A stretch of 64,000 nucleotides of DNA, from contig JADLSH010000190.1 in assembly GCA_016169945.1 (NCBI GenBank), positions 5,394,001 to 5,458,000 of the forward strand, in the 5' to 3' direction. Of the stretch, positions 63,758 to 64,000 are shown piece by piece; position 1 is the first letter of the stretch; the number at the start of each line of letters is the position of its first letter. A program made the translations under genes and the position numbers. Origin of the DNA: Trachythela sp. YZ-2020. Taxonomy: Eukaryota > Cnidaria > Anthozoa > Malacalcyonacea > Clavulariidae. The notes below the pieces were generated by a model. It was not told the origin of the DNA. It made no database searches and worked only from the letters and a program-made list of their open reading frames with translations.

Positions 63758-64000
63758 TTAAAGTTTGTCTAGTCTTACCGGTCCCGGGAGTCCCGGTCTT
63801 TCCGGCTCCAGTTTTTCCGGTCTTCCCTGTTTCACTGCAGCTTGTCTAGTGTAATACAAGCTTCCTAAGGCAACCAATATCCCAATTATACCTATAAATG
63901 TTGCTTCACTGTTAAACCAAGATGTGTCACCACCGGTACACACAACGGCGGCGTCCTCTAGTAATTTTCTCTTCCTCTCACGTGCCTGCCTAGAGAACTC
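63758..64000 (-). CDS. Membrane protein with Pro-rich tail, 5' end outside window
   Basis: The frame is open from the right edge (EFSRQARERKRKLLEDAAVV...) to TAA at 63760-63758, at least 80 residues. A basic helical segment comes first, then one TM helix (TFIGIIGILVALGSLYYT) and a tail rich in Pro, Glu and Arg (RPEKLEPERPGLPGPVRL). Start not visible. Family unknown. Confidence 0.65.
   Translation of the reverse strand, partial: EFSRQARERKRKLLEDAAVVCTGGDTSWFNSEATFIGIIGILVALGSLYYTRQAAVKQGRPEKLEPERPGLPGPVRLDKL
63777..63797. promoter_or_regulatory. Repeated GC-rich palindromic motif in the virus-like block
   Basis: accggtcccgggagtcccgg lies about 35 bp upstream of the start at 63742. Related sequences (cccccgggactcccgggag at 62260-62278; actcccggag at 63505-63514; taccggta at 63104-63111) lie 7-58 bp upstream of the other starts in the block. 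They stand out against an A/T-rich background. A regulatory role is inferred only from position and repetition. Confidence 0.35.

Larger units (their letters stand above)
59168..64000 (-). mobile_element. Polinton-like / adintovirus-like integrated element, partial
   Basis: At least five intronless minus-strand genes packed end to end with gaps of 15-30 bp and no overlap with host exons. They are partial TM protein, small TM protein, coiled-coil TM protein, Bro-N nuclease and protein-primed-type family B DNA polymerase. Codon pattern and density differ sharply from the host genes. This gene set fits Polinton/Maverick elements and adintoviruses, but integrase, ATPase, protease and capsid genes would have to lie to the right of the window. 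No terminal inverted repeat was identified; the left border is inferred from the end of the polymerase and the adjacent foldback. Confidence 0.8.

Overview
The window looks like nuclear DNA of an aquatic invertebrate, most likely a cnidarian. The host genes are animal-like but split into short exons by large introns. Animal phosphoenolpyruvate mutase is best known from cnidarians and molluscs. Non-coding DNA is dominated by foldback MITEs, tRNA-derived SINEs, non-LTR retrotransposon debris and minisatellites. No species can be named from the sequence alone.

Three host genes lie head to tail on the minus strand. Their exons were assembled by eye from splice sites, and every exon-exon phase matches. 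(1) 58-7229: the 5' half of a PEP phosphomutase gene, four coding exons with a mitochondrial-type presequence, continuing off the left edge. (2) 11679-22229: a four-exon gene for a 378-residue protein with three C-terminal C2H2 zinc fingers. (3) 25321-51236: a complete five-exon glycolipid transfer protein gene (202 aa) spread over 26 kb. On the opposite strand inside GLTP intron 2 lies a 1066-codon open frame (42833-46033) for a membrane protein with plant-style leucine-rich repeats, a Cys-rich region and a multi-pass C-terminus. A GPCR pseudogene lies just upstream of GLTP.

GLTP intron 3 carries a 5.5 kb element (30798-36262) with the A1...B1-A2...B2 split direct repeats of tyrosine-recombinase (Ngaro/PAT-like) retrotransposons. 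It has a decayed gag with a CCHC knuckle and an apparent intron filled by a minisatellite built from an 84-bp dimer. A 588-bp hAT-like element with an 8-bp target duplication sits in its 3' end. Elsewhere there are hAT, Harbinger-like (TTA/TAA duplications) and mariner-like (TA duplications) non-autonomous elements, several large palindromes, and a tandem plus inverted array of tRNA-like SINEs (52.6-53.65 kb).

The right end (about 59.2 kb to the window edge) is unlike the rest. It is an intronless, tightly packed block of minus-strand genes with 15-30 bp gaps: a membrane protein running off the edge, a small membrane protein, a coiled-coil membrane protein, a Bro-N/VRR-NUC-like nuclease/zinc-finger protein, and a family B DNA polymerase of the Polinton/adintovirus type. 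The polymerase is broken by a frameshift and a stop codon. I read this as one end of an integrated Polinton-like virus or transposon; no capsid, ATPase, protease or integrase gene lies in the visible part. This block and the nested LRR receptor are the most promising items for follow-up.
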